Assembly: GCF_015350995.1 (NCBI RefSeq)
Contig: NZ_JADKRW010000002.1
Location: 1 to 64,000 of the forward strand
Direction: 5' to 3'
DNA: 64,000 nucleotides
Source: Curtobacterium sp. VKM Ac-1393
Lineage (GTDB): Bacteria > Actinomycetota > Actinomycetes > Actinomycetales > Microbacteriaceae
Position numbers and translations under genes: made by a program. The notes beneath the pieces are model-generated. The model did no database searches and was not told the origin of the DNA. It was given only the letters and a program-made list of their open reading frames with translations. How positions within the stretch are numbered: the first letter of the stretch is position 1; every line of letters begins with the position of its first letter. This document shows, in pieces, positions 38,703 through 51,598 of this stretch.

Positions 38703-39965
38703 GTGTTCCGTCCCATGCTGCGCGTGCAGGTCATCACCGACGTCGTGATCGCCGCGGTGCTCGGCGCGCTCGTGCTGATCACCTCGGCACGGGGGATGGA
38801 CTCCCCGCTCGCGTTCGTCACCGTAGTCGGCATGACCGCTGCGTTGGCGCTCCGACGGCTCTCGCCGGGCCTGGCCCTGGCGGTCGCGTGGGTGTTCGCG
38901 GTGTTCGAGATGGTCACGGGCCAGACGCCCGACCTGTCGAACGTCTTCATCGCGGCGGTGCTGTACACGACGAGCGCCTACGGCAGCCGGCGGGTGCGGC
39001 TCGCCGGACTCGTCTCGGCGATCGTCGGGTCCGTCACCGCGGCGCTGTACATCGGCGTCGACGACTACCGGAACCGGCTGACGATCGATACCGCCACGAC
39101 CCCGGTCCAAGAGTCGGTGCAGGTGACCGTGTCGTACTTCGCGGTCGTCCTGCTCCTGCTCCTGCTGCCCTGGCTCGCCGGCCTCGTGGTCCGCACCCGG
39201 CGGTCGGCGAGCATGAGCCGCGAGGCCCAGCTGCTCGCCGAACGCGACGCTGCCCGTGCCGATCGGGCGGTCGCGGTCGAGCAGGAGCGGGTCCGGATCG
39301 CGCGGGACATGCACGACATCGTGGCGCACTCGCTCGCGGTGGTCATCGCACAGGCGGACGGCGCCCGGTACGCCCTCAAGGCCGACCCCGCCGTCGCCGA
39401 CCAGGCCCTCGGCACCATCTCGTCCACCGCCCGCCGTGCGCTCGGGGACGTCCGCGAGCTCCTCGGCGCGCTCCGGCACGAGCAGGGCACGGTGCCGACG
39501 CCGGAGATCGACGACATCGACCGGTTGATCGGCGAGATGCGCCAGGTCGGACTGGACGTCCGGGTCGAGCGCGAGGGTGACCCCGCCGGACTCCCGACCA
39601 CGACGCAGCTCGCGGTCTACCGGATCGTGCAGGAGAGCCTGACGAACGCGTACAAGCACGGTGAGCCGGGGACCCCGGTGCACGCGTCGCTGACCTACCG
39701 ACCCGACACCGTCGAGATCGCCGTGGTGAACCGCCGCGCCGACGACGGCACCCGCGGACCGGGCACCGGGCACGGCCTCGTCGGGATGCGGGAGCGCGCC
39801 ACCATGACCGGCGGGACGATGACCGCCGGGGCCCGCGGGCCGGACTTCGAGGTCGCCGTCCGCATGCCCGCCGTCCCCGCGAGCGGGCAGATGCCCCGCG
39901 GCCGCATCACCCCGACCGTCAGCCCCACCGCCAGCCCGACCGAGCAGGAGCGCACCGCCCGATGA
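38703..39965 (+). CDS. Two-component sensor histidine kinase (NarL-partner type)
   Basis: Membrane sensor kinase of the HisKA_3 class, 420 aa from GTG 38703. Five hydrophobic segments fill the first 160 residues, with almost no extracytoplasmic loop, so it may sense the membrane or a signal inside it. The dimerisation box RVRIARDMHDIVAHSLAVVI places the phospho-accepting His at 204. The ATPase part has the N-box region QLAVYRIVQESLTNAYKHG and the G-box GTGHGLVGMRERA. The stop overlaps the response regulator start. Neighbouring ABC genes 137 nt downstream are the probable targets, a common layout for stress-responsive exporters. Confidence 0.92.
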   Translation: MFRPMLRVQVITDVVIAAVLGALVLITSARGMDSPLAFVTVVGMTAALALRRLSPGLALAVAWVFAVFEMVTGQTPDLSNVFIAAVLYTTSAYGSRRVRLAGLVSAIVGSVTAALYIGVDDYRNRLTIDTATTPVQESVQVTVSYFAVVLLLLLLPWLAGLVVRTRRSASMSREAQLLAERDAARADRAVAVEQERVRIARDMHDIVAHSLAVVIAQADGARYALKADPAVADQALGTISSTARRALGDVRELLGALRHEQGTVPTPEIDDIDRLIGEMRQVGLDVRVEREGDPAGLPTTTQLAVYRIVQESLTNAYKHGEPGTPVHASLTYRPDTVEIAVVNRRADDGTRGPGTGHGLVGMRERATMTGGTMTAGARGPDFEVAVRMPAVPASGQMPRGRITPTVSPTASPTEQERTAR

Positions 39966-40651
39966 CCACCACCCCGCCGACCGACGGCCGGATCCGCGTC
40001 GCCCTCGTCGACGACCAGGCCCTGTTCCGCACGGGCATCCGGATGCTCATCGGCTCCCAGCCAGACCTGCAGTTCGTGGGCGAGGCCGGTGACGGCGCCG
40101 AAGGCGTCGAGCTCGTGCGTCGCACCCGACCCGACGTCGTCCTGATGGACGTCCGCATGCCGGTGATGGACGGCATCACCGCGACCGCGCACATCGTCGA
40201 ACAGGCCGGCACGGACGGCGCGAAGGTGCTCGTGCTCACCACGTTCGACTTCGACGAGGCCGCGGCGAAGGCCATCCGCGCCGGCGCCAGCGGCTTCGTG
40301 CTGAAGGACGCCGACCCGGAGTTCCTGCTCGCCGCCGTGCGCACCGTGCACGCCGGCACCGCGGTGTTCGCGGCCTCGGCGACCCGGGAGCTCCTGCGTC
40401 GTTACGACGACTCCGTGGAACAGACCCCGACCGTGCCGGCGACCTTCGACGACCTGACGCCCCGCGAGCGGGAGATCTTCGACCTGGCGGCGCGCGGGTT
40501 CAGCAACAGCGAGATCGCCCAGCACGAGTACGTCAGCGAGGCGACGGTGAAGACCCACATCTCGCGGGTCCTGACCAAGCTCGGCCTCCGGGACCGCGTG
40601 CGCCTGGTCGTCTTCGCACACGAACACGGGCTGGTCACCAAGGCCGACTGA
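39962..40651 (+). CDS. NarL/FixJ-family response regulator
   Basis: DNA-binding partner of the upstream kinase, 229 aa. The receiver domain has the acidic pair in ALVDDQALFRTGI and the phospho-acceptor Asp63 in VVLMDVRMPVMDG. The lysine and threonine switch residues are in VLTTFDFDEAAAKAI and GFVLKDADPE. The C-terminal LuxR helix-turn-helix is LTPREREIFDLAARGFSNSE and then EATVKTHISRVLTKLGLRDR. ATG 39962 overlaps the kinase stop by 4 nt. Confidence 0.95.
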   Translation: MTTTPPTDGRIRVALVDDQALFRTGIRMLIGSQPDLQFVGEAGDGAEGVELVRRTRPDVVLMDVRMPVMDGITATAHIVEQAGTDGAKVLVLTTFDFDEAAAKAIRAGASGFVLKDADPEFLLAAVRTVHAGTAVFAASATRELLRRYDDSVEQTPTVPATFDDLTPREREIFDLAARGFSNSEIAQHEYVSEATVKTHISRVLTKLGLRDRVRLVVFAHEHGLVTKAD

Positions 40652-40760
40652 CGGACGCGAGCCGGGGTGTCGACCCGCGGACGTCATCCGGTGGGATGAC
40701 CCGTCCACAGGAAGTCGAACCGAGCGGACCATCCACAGGAGTCGCTCGACGGACGCGGGG

Positions 40761-40782
40761 CGGGCCTCCCGGCCGTCATCGT
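40761..40782 (+). promoter_or_regulatory. ABC operon promoter with CGGGCCTCCCGG motif
   Basis: CGGGCCTCCCGG (40761-40772) is followed after 4 nt by CATCGT (40777-40782), which ends 6 nt before ATG 40789. This mirrors the leuS promoter. Two direct repeats around TCCACAGGA (near 40690 and 40730) lie upstream and could bind the adjacent response regulator. Confidence 0.5.
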
Positions 40783-40788
40783 TGGTGC

Positions 40789-41537
40789 ATGACCACCAGC
40801 CACGCTCCGATCATCCGACTCGACCACGTGTCCAAGCACTACGGCGACGCCGCGCGCCGGGTGACGGCGCTCGACGACGTCAGCGTCGACATCGGCGCGG
40901 GGGAGTTCACCGCCGTCATGGGCCCGTCCGGTTCCGGCAAGTCGACGCTCATGCACGTCGCCGCGGGGCTCGACGCGGTGTCCGCCGGCCGGATCCAGAT
41001 CGACGGCGTCGACATCACCGGGCTCGGCGACAAGGACCTGACGGAGCTCCGTCGGCGTCGGCTCGGGTTCGTGTTCCAGTCGTTCAACCTGGTGCCGACG
41101 CTCGACGTCAGCGAGAACATCCGCCTGCCGTTCCTGCTCGGCGGGCACAAGCCGTCGCGGGACGAGACCGCGTGGATCGATCGGCTGGTCGACCAGCTCG
41201 GGCTCGGCAACCGGCTGTCGCACCGACCGCACCAGCTGTCGGGTGGCCAGCAGCAGCGCGTCGCCATCGCCCGTGCACTGGCGTCGCGACCGGCCGTCGT
41301 CGTCGCCGACGAGCCGACCGGTGCGCTCGACTCGCGGACGGGCCGTGACGTACTCGCGATCCTGCGCGGGGCGGTGCAGGAGTGGGGCCAGAGCGTCGTC
41401 ATGGTGACGCACGACCCGGTCGCCGCCGCGAACGCCGACCGCATCCTGTTCCTCGCCGACGGCCGGGTCGTCGCGGACCGTCCGGCGATGGACGCCGGTG
41501 CGATCTCCACCACGATGCTGGGGATGGAGGCAGCAGC

Positions 41538-41541
<4 letters not shown>
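40789..41541 (+). CDS. ABC transporter ATP-binding protein (MacB/LolD type)
   Basis: ATPase of a mechanotransmission-type ABC system, 250 aa, beginning MTTSHAPIIRLDHVSKHYGD. Walker A is GPSGSGKS at 45-52. The MacB/LolD-typical QSFNLVPTLDVSENIRLP follows, then the signature HQLSGGQQQRVAIARALA, Walker B VVVADEPTGALDSRTG and the switch His in VMVTHDPVAA. The ATG at 40789 lies 6 nt after a CATCGT -10. The permease start overlaps its stop. Such pairs downstream of a NarL-type two-component system often handle antimicrobial peptides or lipophilic compounds, but the substrate is unknown. Confidence 0.92.
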
Positions 41542-45144
<3,603 letters not shown>

Positions 45145-45157
45145 GACGCGACCAGGC

Positions 45158-45198
45158 CGGGAGGCGCGGTGCGGGTCCGTCCCGCACCGCGCCTCCCG
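45158..45198. terminator. leuA terminator, GGGAGGCGCGG-arm family
   Basis: GGGAGGCGCGGTGCGGG and its exact complement form a 17-bp stem (18 with the closing C-G) and a TCCGT loop, beginning 14 nt after leuA. The arm is the same motif as in the palindromes at 2992 and 42963. Confidence 0.85.
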
Positions 45199-45222
45199 TG
45201 TGTGCACGCGTCCACTGCCTGA

Positions 45223-45313
45223 CGCAAGACGCCGTCGTGTCGTCGAGACGCCGCCGAACAGCGCGGCGTCTCGACGAGCGGGCGGTGTCTTGCGAAGACG
45301 ACGGCGTCTTGCG
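45223..45313. repeat. Nested inverted repeats (cruciform-like), copy of the 3058 element
   Basis: Outer arms CGCAAGACGCCGTCGT (45223-45238) and ACGACGGCGTCTTGCG (45298-45313) are perfect over 16 bp. Inside them, CGTCGAGACGCCGC (45241-45254) and GCGGCGTCTCGACG (45263-45276) are perfect over 14 bp. The left half matches 3061-3110. The remaining gap to recO (to 45430) shows nothing further except a -10-like GATACT ending 6 nt before recO. Confidence 0.8.
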
Positions 45314-45430
45314 ACCGCAACGACCGCACCGAACGCACCGACAGCGACCGCGACGACTGCAGCAGCACAGCGAGCGCGGCGAGCATCAGCAGCGCACGCC
45401 GGTGTCGGCGGGGCGGGGGATACTGGGGAC

Positions 45431-46279
45431 ATGCCGCTGTACCGGGACGAGTGCGTCGTGTTGCGCACCCACAAGCTCGGGGAAGCCGACCGCATCGTCA
45501 CCATGCTCAGTCGGCAGCACGGCAAGATCCGCGCGGTGGCCAAGGGTGTCCGGCGGACGGCGTCGAAGTTCGGCAGCCGCCTCGAGCCGTTCATGGTCGT
45601 CGATGCCCAGTTCTACGAGGGCCGCTCGCTCGACATCGTCACGCAGGCCGAGTCACTCGGGGCCTACGGCGCACAGATCGTCGCCGACTACGGCGCGTAC
45701 ACGGCGGCCAGCGCCATGGTCGAGACAGCCGACCGGCTGAGCGAGGCCGACGCGGGCCTGCAGCAGTACCTGTTGCTCGTCGGAGCGCTGCGGTCGTTGT
45801 CCCGCGGTGAGCACCACTCCAGCGCCACGCTCGACTCCTACCTGCTCCGCGCGATGAGCATCGCGGGGTGGGCGCCCTCGTTCAGCGACTGCGCGGTCAC
45901 GGGGGAGCCCGGGCCGCACTCCGCCTTCGTCGTGCAGCTCGGCGGGGTCGTCGCCGACCGGGCTGCGCCTCCCGGCACGCCGCGGCTCGACCCGGCGACC
46001 CTCGGGGTGCTCGGCTCGCTGCTCGCCGGCGACTGGGTGAGCGTCGACGCCACCGACGAACGGACGCGGTCTCGTGCCTCCGGCGTGGTCGCGGCGTACG
46101 CCCAGTGGCACCTGGAACGATCGCTCCGGTCCCTGCCGCACGTCGACCGCTCCGAGCACCCGATGCCGGTGCCGCTGACCCACGACGGGCCCGAGGCGAC
46201 GGCGCGCGCGGTGGCCTCGACCCCGGCACCCGCCGTGCCCGCCCCCGATCCCGCTGTCGAAGGAACCCCCACCGCATGA
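45431..46279 (+). CDS. recO: DNA repair protein RecO
   Basis: Recombination mediator that helps RecA load on SSB-coated DNA in the RecFOR pathway, 282 aa. It begins [20 protein letters not shown], the usual OB-fold opening, then [20 protein letters not shown] and [20 protein letters not shown]. The zinc-binding Cys cluster common in RecO is mostly lost: only one Cys remains in [17 protein letters not shown]. The C-terminal 40 residues are Pro/Ala-rich. ATG 45431 lies 6 nt after GATACT. uppS overlaps the stop, a conserved pair after leuA in Microbacteriaceae. Confidence 0.93.
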   Translation: MPLYRDECVVLRTHKLGEADRIVTMLSRQHGKIRAVAKGVRRTASKFGSRLEPFMVVDAQFYEGRSLDIVTQAESLGAYGAQIVADYGAYTAASAMVETADRLSEADAGLQQYLLLVGALRSLSRGEHHSSATLDSYLLRAMSIAGWAPSFSDCAVTGEPGPHSAFVVQLGGVVADRAAPPGTPRLDPATLGVLGSLLAGDWVSVDATDERTRSRASGVVAAYAQWHLERSLRSLPHVDRSEHPMPVPLTHDGPEATARAVASTPAPAVPAPDPAVEGTPTA

Positions 46280-47073
46280 GCCCCCGCCGCACCGACGCCG
46301 CCGAGCCGTTCCGCCCGATCGACTGGACCGGCGAGACGCCCCCGGCGATCCCGGCCCGGTTCGTGCCGGAACACGTCGCGATCGTGATGGACGGCAACGG
46401 TCGGTGGGCGAACGGCCGCGGACTCACGCGGATCGAGGGGCACAAGGCCGGCGAGGCCTCGCTGCTCGACGTCGTCGCCGGCGGGATCCAGATCGGCGTC
46501 AAGCACATCTCGGCGTACGCGTTCTCGACCGAGAACTGGAAGCGTTCACCGGAAGAGGTCCGGTTCCTGATGGGCTTCAACCGCGATGTCATCCGTCGCC
46601 GACGCGACCAGCTGAACGACTGGGGCGTCAAGGTGCGGTGGGCCGGACGCCGCCCGCGGTTGTGGCGGAGCGTCATCGACGAGCTCGACCGCGCCGAGCA
46701 GATGACCGCGGGCAACGACGTGCTGACGCTGACGATGTGCGTCAACTACGGCGGCCGGAACGAGATCGTCGACGCCGTGCGGGGGATGGCCGAGGACGTC
46801 GCCGCCGGGCGCCTCAAGCCGAGCCAGGTCACCGAGAAGGCCCTGGCGAAGCGGCTCTACGTGCCCGAGATGCCCGACGTCGACCTGTTCCTGCGCAGTT
46901 CGGGGGAGCAGCGCACGAGCAACTTCCTGCTCTGGCAGTCCGCGTACGCCGAGATGGTGTTCCTCGATCGTCTGTGGCCGGACTTCCGGCGCACCGACCT
47001 GTGGGGCGCGATCGAGGAGTACGCACGCCGCGACCGTCGCTACGGCGGTGCGGTCGACGCCCCGACGGCCTGA
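46276..47073 (+). CDS. uppS: Isoprenyl transferase (undecaprenyl diphosphate synthase type)
   Basis: cis-Prenyltransferase that makes the polyprenyl carrier for peptidoglycan and other glycans, 265 aa. The catalytic Asp39 is in [18 protein letters not shown], followed by [15 protein letters not shown] and [13 protein letters not shown]. The downstream motif [20 protein letters not shown] and [12 protein letters not shown] are standard. The product chain length cannot be told from sequence. ATG 46276 overlaps the recO stop by 4 nt. Only 32 nt separate it from the convergent LysR gene, without an obvious terminator. Confidence 0.94.
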   Translation: MSPRRTDAAEPFRPIDWTGETPPAIPARFVPEHVAIVMDGNGRWANGRGLTRIEGHKAGEASLLDVVAGGIQIGVKHISAYAFSTENWKRSPEEVRFLMGFNRDVIRRRRDQLNDWGVKVRWAGRRPRLWRSVIDELDRAEQMTAGNDVLTLTMCVNYGGRNEIVDAVRGMAEDVAAGRLKPSQVTEKALAKRLYVPEMPDVDLFLRSSGEQRTSNFLLWQSAYAEMVFLDRLWPDFRRTDLWGAIEEYARRDRRYGGAVDAPTA

Positions 47074-47105
47074 CCGGCACCGGGCCCGGACCCGGAGCCA
47101 GCCCG

Positions 47106-48122
47106 TCAGCCGGGCAGCGGCCCGTCGAGCAGGTGCGCCGCCGACCGTACCGCCTGCAGGGCCGCACGGACGCTCGGGACGCGCTCAGCCCCACGCGCGA
47201 TGACGACCTCGACCCGACGGGCCAGGTCGTCGTCCACGGGGTCGACCCGGACCTCGGCGGGGATCACCGTCGTCGCGAGCGCCAGCCGGGGGAGCAGCGC
47301 CACGCCGAGTCCGGCGGCGACGAGTCCCACCACCGCTGCCGCGTTGTCGGTCTCGAGCACGATGTCCGGGGTGAACCCGGCGGTCGCGCACGAGGCGAGC
47401 AGGTGGCCGCGGCACCGCGGGCAGCCGCCGATCCAGCGAGCACCGCGGTGCGACGCGAGGTCCACGGCAGAGTCCACCGCGCCAGAGCCCAGGGCGCCGG
47501 CGCCCAGGCCACCGGTGCCCACTGCACCGGAGTCCAAGGTGCGGCCACCGCCCGAGCCTCCGGACGGCGTCACCAGGGCGAGCGGATCCCGCCCGAGCGC
47601 CCGGGTGACGAGCCCGGGGTCCGGGGCGGACCCGACCTCGTCGCCGACGTAGGTGAAGGTCAGGGCGACGTCGACCTCCCCGCTCCGCAGCAGGTCGAGC
47701 GCCTCTGGTGGTTCGACCTCGACGTACGAGGTCGTCACGCCCGGCGCCGTCGCGGCCAGCCGGGCGAGCACCGCCGGCACGAGCGCCGACGATGCACTCG
47801 GGAACCCGGCGAGTCGCACTCGTCCGCGGGTCAGGCCCCCGACGGCGTCGAGGTCCTCGCGCGCGGCGGTCAGCGCGGCCTGCACGTGCAGTGCGTGGTC
47901 CGCCAGCACCCGTCCGGCGTCGGTCAGCGTCGCACCGCGCCCGCCCCGACCTTCCTGACCGGACCGGAGCACCAGGGTGTGCCCGAGTCGTCGCTCTGCC
48001 CGGGCGAGCAGCTGGCTGACCGCCGGTTGGCTCGACCCGAGGGCTGCGGCGGCGCGAGTGATCGACCCGCCGTCGGCCACGGCGCGGAGGACCCGGAGCA
48101 GCTGGGGGTCGATGTCGTCCAT
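47106..48122 (-). CDS. LysR-family transcriptional regulator with a glycine-rich, Cys-containing insert
   Basis: Regulator with an N-terminal winged helix (DIDPQLLRVLRAVADGGSIT, SSQPAVSQLLARAERRLGH) and a periplasmic-binding-like effector domain, 338 aa from ATG 48122. TAACAT ends 6 nt before that ATG, supporting it over a GTG one codon upstream. Around residues 185-225 there is a low-complexity Gly/Ala/Ser insert (GGLGAGALGSGAVDSAVD). It is followed by GGCPRCRGHLLASC, an unusual cluster of three Cys. It is divergent from the aminotransferase gene at 48193 with 70 nt between, the classic LysR-target layout, so it probably controls that gene and itself. Confidence 0.88.
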   Translation of the reverse strand: MDDIDPQLLRVLRAVADGGSITRAAAALGSSQPAVSQLLARAERRLGHTLVLRSGQEGRGGRGATLTDAGRVLADHALHVQAALTAAREDLDAVGGLTRGRVRLAGFPSASSALVPAVLARLAATAPGVTTSYVEVEPPEALDLLRSGEVDVALTFTYVGDEVGSAPDPGLVTRALGRDPLALVTPSGGSGGGRTLDSGAVGTGGLGAGALGSGAVDSAVDLASHRGARWIGGCPRCRGHLLASCATAGFTPDIVLETDNAAAVVGLVAAGLGVALLPRLALATTVIPAEVRVDPVDDDLARRVEVVIARGAERVPSVRAALQAVRSAAHLLDGPLPG

Positions 48123-48134
48123 CACGTGATGTTA
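48119..48134. promoter_or_regulatory. Perfect palindrome over the LysR start and its -10 box
   Basis: CATCACGTGATG (48119-48130) is a perfect 12-bp palindrome that includes the start codon. It overlaps the inferred minus-strand -10 box TAACAT (48129-48134). A LysR-type T-N11-A site may lie in the same 70-nt divergent region. Autorepression is plausible. Confidence 0.4.
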
Positions 48135-48192
48135 TCGGCTGCACAACGAGCCGGATCTGGTGTGATGGAACGCGAGCCGGGACGCTGTCCGC

Positions 48193-49248
48193 ATGGACTC
48201 CTTCCCCGCCGGCCGCGGCTACCTCGCGGCGTGCACCGCCGGTCTGCCGACCCGGGCCACGCTCGCCGCCCAGCGGGCCGACCTCGACGCGTGGTCCCGC
48301 GCCGAGACCTCGCCGGCCCACTACGGGGCGTTGGTCGAGGAGGGGCGTGCGCTGTTCGCCGCCCTCGTCGGGGTCCCGGCATCGCGGGTCGCCACCGGCT
48401 CGCAGACCTCGGTGATGGCCGCGGTCGTCGCCGACGCCCTGCCGGACGGTGCCGAGGTGGTCGTCCCCGACGGCGACTTCAGCTCGGTCGTCTTCCCGTT
48501 CCTCGCCCAGGCGCACCGAGGCGTCCGCGTCCGGCACGTCTCGCTCGACCGGCTCGCCGCCTCCGTCGGGCCCGACACCGCACTCGTGGCGTGGTCCGCC
48601 GTGCAGTCCGCCACCGGCGTGGTCACGGACCCCCACCCGGTCGTCGCCGCGGCCCGGCAGTTCGGTGCCCTCACCCTCTGCGACCTCACGCAGGCAGCCG
48701 GCGTCCTGCCCGTCGACGCCGCCCTGTTCGACGTGACGCTCACGCACGCCTACAAGTGGCTCTGCGCACCGCGCGGCGTCGCCTTCATGACGCTGTCCGA
48801 CACCGCGCTCGCTCGGCTCCGTCCGGTCCAGGCCGGCTGGTACGCGGGAGCGGACGTCTGGTCGTCCTGCTACGGCCCCGACATGCGCCTGGCCGACGAC
48901 GCCCGTCGCTTCGACGTCTCGCCGGCCTGGCAGGCGTGGCCCGGCGCTGTGGCCGCGCTCGAACACGCGGTCGCGCTCGACCAGCAGGCGGTCTGGAGGC
49001 ACGCCACCGGTCTCGCGGATCGGCTGTGCGACGCCCTCGGGTCGCCTCGGCAGGGCGACGGGCAGGCCATCGTGACGTTCGCGGACGCCGACGGGTCGGC
49101 CCTCCGAGCCCTCACCGCCGCCGGGCTCACCGCGTCGGGGCGTGCCGGGCGACTCCGGATCGCGTTCCACCTGTGGAACGACGAGGCGGACGTGACCGAC
49201 GTGGCGGACGCGCTGGTCGGGGTCGCACCCGCCACGTCACGATCGTGA
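48193..49248 (+). CDS. Class V-fold PLP-dependent enzyme (aminotransferase or kynureninase-like)
   Basis: PLP enzyme of the class V/cysteine-desulfurase fold, 351 aa, substrate unknown. The cofactor sites are seen in GSQTSVMAAVVADAL (phosphate-binding loop), CDLTQAAGVLPVDAA (Asp, ring nitrogen) and LTHAYKWLCAPRGVAF, where Lys is the Schiff base. Downstream comes an Arg/Trp-rich stretch with WYAGADVWSSCYGP and the C-terminal domain with RAGRLRIAFHLWNDEADV. This shape resembles kynureninase and isopenicillin-epimerase-like enzymes more than true desulfurases, which have a longer catalytic-Cys loop. It is divergent from a LysR gene, its likely regulator. Confidence 0.85.
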   Translation: MDSFPAGRGYLAACTAGLPTRATLAAQRADLDAWSRAETSPAHYGALVEEGRALFAALVGVPASRVATGSQTSVMAAVVADALPDGAEVVVPDGDFSSVVFPFLAQAHRGVRVRHVSLDRLAASVGPDTALVAWSAVQSATGVVTDPHPVVAAARQFGALTLCDLTQAAGVLPVDAALFDVTLTHAYKWLCAPRGVAFMTLSDTALARLRPVQAGWYAGADVWSSCYGPDMRLADDARRFDVSPAWQAWPGAVAALEHAVALDQQAVWRHATGLADRLCDALGSPRQGDGQAIVTFADADGSALRALTAAGLTASGRAGRLRIAFHLWNDEADVTDVADALVGVAPATSRS

Positions 49249-49270
49249 GCGCGGACGGCGGACGCGGGGA

Positions 49271-49301
49271 GGGCCTCCCGGGCCACGAACGCCGGTAGTC
49301 T
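49271..49301 (+). promoter_or_regulatory. glyS upstream region: GGGCCTCCCGGG motif and -10 box
   Basis: GGGCCTCCCGGG (49271-49282) is another copy of the dispersed motif. TAGTCT (49296-49301) is a likely -10 box, giving a leader of about 48 nt with GGAG (49346-49349) before the TTG start. Confidence 0.45.
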
Positions 49302-49355
49302 TGCCCGGACCGTTTCCGCACCGAGCACCCAGCTCGGCGACCTCTGGAGCACCCT

Positions 49356-50741
49356 TTGGCACAGCCCTCCCGTCTCGACAGCGTCATCGCCCTGGCCAAG
49401 CGCCGCGGCTTCGTCTTCCAGTCGGGTGAGATCTACGGAGGCTCCCGCTCCGCGTGGGACTACGGGCCCCTCGGTGTGGAGCTCAAGGAGAACATCAAGC
49501 GCCAGTGGTGGCAGCGGTTCGTCCGCGGCCGTGGCGACATGGTCGGTCTCGACTCCGCCGTCATCCTGCCCCGCAAGGTGTGGGAGGCCTCCGGCCACGT
49601 CGCGACCTTCACCGACCCGCTCGTGGAGTGCCTGCACTGCCACCACCGGTTCCGCGAGGACCACCTGATCGAGGCCTTCGTCGCCAAGAAGGGGCGTGAC
49701 CCCGAGGGCCGCATGGCCGAGATCGCCTGCCCGAACTGCGGCACCCGCGGCGAGTGGACCGAGCCCCGCGAGTTCTCCGGGATGCTCAAGACGTACCTCG
49801 GCCCGGTCGAGTCCGAAGAGGGCCTGAACTTCCTGCGCCCCGAGACCGCGCAGGGCATCTTCGTCGACTTCGCGCAGGTGGTCACGACCAGCCGCATGAA
49901 GCCCCCGTTCGGCATCGGCCAGGTCGGCAAGGCGTTCCGCAACGAGATCACCCCCGGCAACTTCATCTTCCGCACGCGCGAGTTCGAGCAGATGGAAATC
50001 GAGTACTTCGTGCCGCCGGCCGAGGCAGGAGAGCACTACGAGCAGTGGATCGCCGACTCGGTCGCGTTCTACACCGACCTCGGCATCGACCCGGAGAACC
50101 TGCGCCGCTTCGACGTGCCCGACGGCGAACGGGCGCACTACTCCGACGCCACCGCCGACATCGAGTACCGCTTCGGCTTCACGGGCTCGGAGTGGGGCGA
50201 GCTCATGGGCGTCGCGAACCGCACCGACTTCGACCTCAACAACCACATCGAGTCGTCGGGGCAGGACCTGCGGTTCTTCGACCAGGCGGCCAACGAGAAG
50301 TACGTGCCGTACGTCATCGAGCCGTCCTTCGGCCTGACCCGTGCGCTCATGGCGTTCCTGCTCGACTCGTACCACGAGGACGAGGCACCGAACGCGAAGG
50401 GTGGCGTCGACAAGCGCACCGTGCTGCGACTCGACCCGCGGCTCGCCCCGGTGAAGGCCGCGGTGCTGCCGCTGTCGCGCAACGAGCAGCTGTCGCCGGT
50501 CGCCCGCGGCCTGGCCGACGACCTGCGCAAGAACTGGAACGTGGACTTCGACGACGCCGGCGCGATCGGTCGCCGCTACCGTCGCCACGACGAGATCGGC
50601 ACGCCGTTCTGCATCACGGTCGACTTCGACACGCTCGAGGACAAGGCCGTCACGGTGCGCGAGCGCGACACGATGGCGCAGGAGCGGGTCGCCCTCGACC
50701 AGCTGCAGGGCTACCTGGCGCAGCGCCTGCTCGGCGCGTAG
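49356..50741 (+). CDS. glyS: Glycyl-tRNA synthetase
   Basis: Class II synthetase charging tRNA-Gly, the homodimeric alpha2 form, 461 aa. The TTG at 49356 is the start, with GGAG 6 nt upstream and the canonical opening [20 protein letters not shown]. Motifs are [20 protein letters not shown] (N-terminal), a zinc-like knuckle CLHCHHRF and [10 protein letters not shown], motif 2 region [20 protein letters not shown] and motif 3 [15 protein letters not shown]. The C-terminal anticodon-binding domain ends [13 protein letters not shown]. The gene is followed by a 24-bp-arm hairpin. Confidence 0.96.
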   Translation: MAQPSRLDSVIALAKRRGFVFQSGEIYGGSRSAWDYGPLGVELKENIKRQWWQRFVRGRGDMVGLDSAVILPRKVWEASGHVATFTDPLVECLHCHHRFREDHLIEAFVAKKGRDPEGRMAEIACPNCGTRGEWTEPREFSGMLKTYLGPVESEEGLNFLRPETAQGIFVDFAQVVTTSRMKPPFGIGQVGKAFRNEITPGNFIFRTREFEQMEIEYFVPPAEAGEHYEQWIADSVAFYTDLGIDPENLRRFDVPDGERAHYSDATADIEYRFGFTGSEWGELMGVANRTDFDLNNHIESSGQDLRFFDQAANEKYVPYVIEPSFGLTRALMAFLLDSYHEDEAPNAKGGVDKRTVLRLDPRLAPVKAAVLPLSRNEQLSPVARGLADDLRKNWNVDFDDAGAIGRRYRRHDEIGTPFCITVDFDTLEDKAVTVRERDTMAQERVALDQLQGYLAQRLLGA

Positions 50742-50765
50742 GGGCGCGGCCCGTCGGCCGCGTTG

Positions 50766-50825
50766 GAACCTGGTTCCGGACACAGCACCACGCAGATCCG
50801 CGGTGTTGTGTCCGGAACCAGGTTC
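50766..50825. repeat. 24-bp-arm inverted repeat after glyS
   Basis: GAACCTGGTTCCGGACACAG plus CACC (50766-50789) pairs with GGTG-TTGTGTCCGGAACCAG plus GTTC (50802-50825), 23 of 24 positions, with a 12-nt loop. The arms contain the AGGTTC/GGAACCT words also seen near 43104 and 57029. It is a probable glyS terminator. Confidence 0.85.
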
Positions 50826-50863
50826 TGCGGGAATGAGCACGCCAGCCGCGCGTTGGGATCAGC

Positions 50864-51598
50864 ATGAACGACTCCGTGAAGGTCGATGTCTGGTCGGACA
50901 TCGCCTGCCCCTGGTGCTACATCGGCAAGCGCAAGTTCGAGGCCGGTGTCGCCGCGTTCGGCGCCTCGGCGGACGGCCGCCCGGTCGAGGTCGAGTACCA
51001 CTCCTTCGAGCTCAGCCCGGACACCCCCGTCGACTTCGAGGGCACCGAGGCCGAGTTCCTGTCGAACCACAAGGGCATGCCCGTCGAGCAGGCGCAGCAG
51101 ATGCTCGACCAGGTCACGGGCATCGCGGCGTCGGTCGGGCTCGACTACGACTTCGAGGCCATGCACCACACCAACACGGTGAAGGCGCACCAGGTCATCC
51201 ACCTCGCCAAGCAGCACGGCAAGCAGCTCGACATGGTCGAGCGCCTGTTCACCGCCTACTTCGAGCGCGGCGAGCACGTCGGCGACGAGGCGACACTGGC
51301 CGACCTCGGGGCCGAGATCGGCCTCGACCACGACGAGGTCCTCGCCACCCTGCGCGACGACTCGCAGCTCGCGGCCGTCCGAGCCGACCAGGCCCAGGCG
51401 CAGGCCTTCGGCATCACCGGCGTCCCCTTCTTCGTCATCGACGGCAAGTACGGCGTCTCCGGTGCGCAGGACCCGGCAGCGTTCGAGCAGGTGCTGACGC
51501 AGGTCGTCGCGCTGCGCGAGACGACACCGGACGAGGTCGCCTCGGCGACCGGACGCGCTGCGGACGACGCGAGCGCCGACGTGGCGGCGAGCCGATGA
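50864..51598 (+). CDS. DsbA-family oxidoreductase, FrnE-like
   Basis: Cytosolic thioredoxin-fold oxidoreductase of the FrnE/DsbA family, 244 aa. The active site is CPWC at C15-C18 in DIACPWCYIGKRKFEAG. The inserted helical domain follows, with HTNTVKAHQVIHLAKQHGKQ, and the cis-Pro loop is GITGVPFFVIDGKYGVSGAQ. There is no signal peptide, so it acts on cytosolic thiols or as an isomerase-like enzyme; members have been linked to polyketide biosynthesis and oxidative stress. The start is ATG 50864. The small gene downstream overlaps its stop. Confidence 0.92.
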   Translation: MNDSVKVDVWSDIACPWCYIGKRKFEAGVAAFGASADGRPVEVEYHSFELSPDTPVDFEGTEAEFLSNHKGMPVEQAQQMLDQVTGIAASVGLDYDFEAMHHTNTVKAHQVIHLAKQHGKQLDMVERLFTAYFERGEHVGDEATLADLGAEIGLDHDEVLATLRDDSQLAAVRADQAQAQAFGITGVPFFVIDGKYGVSGAQDPAAFEQVLTQVVALRETTPDEVASATGRAADDASADVAASR

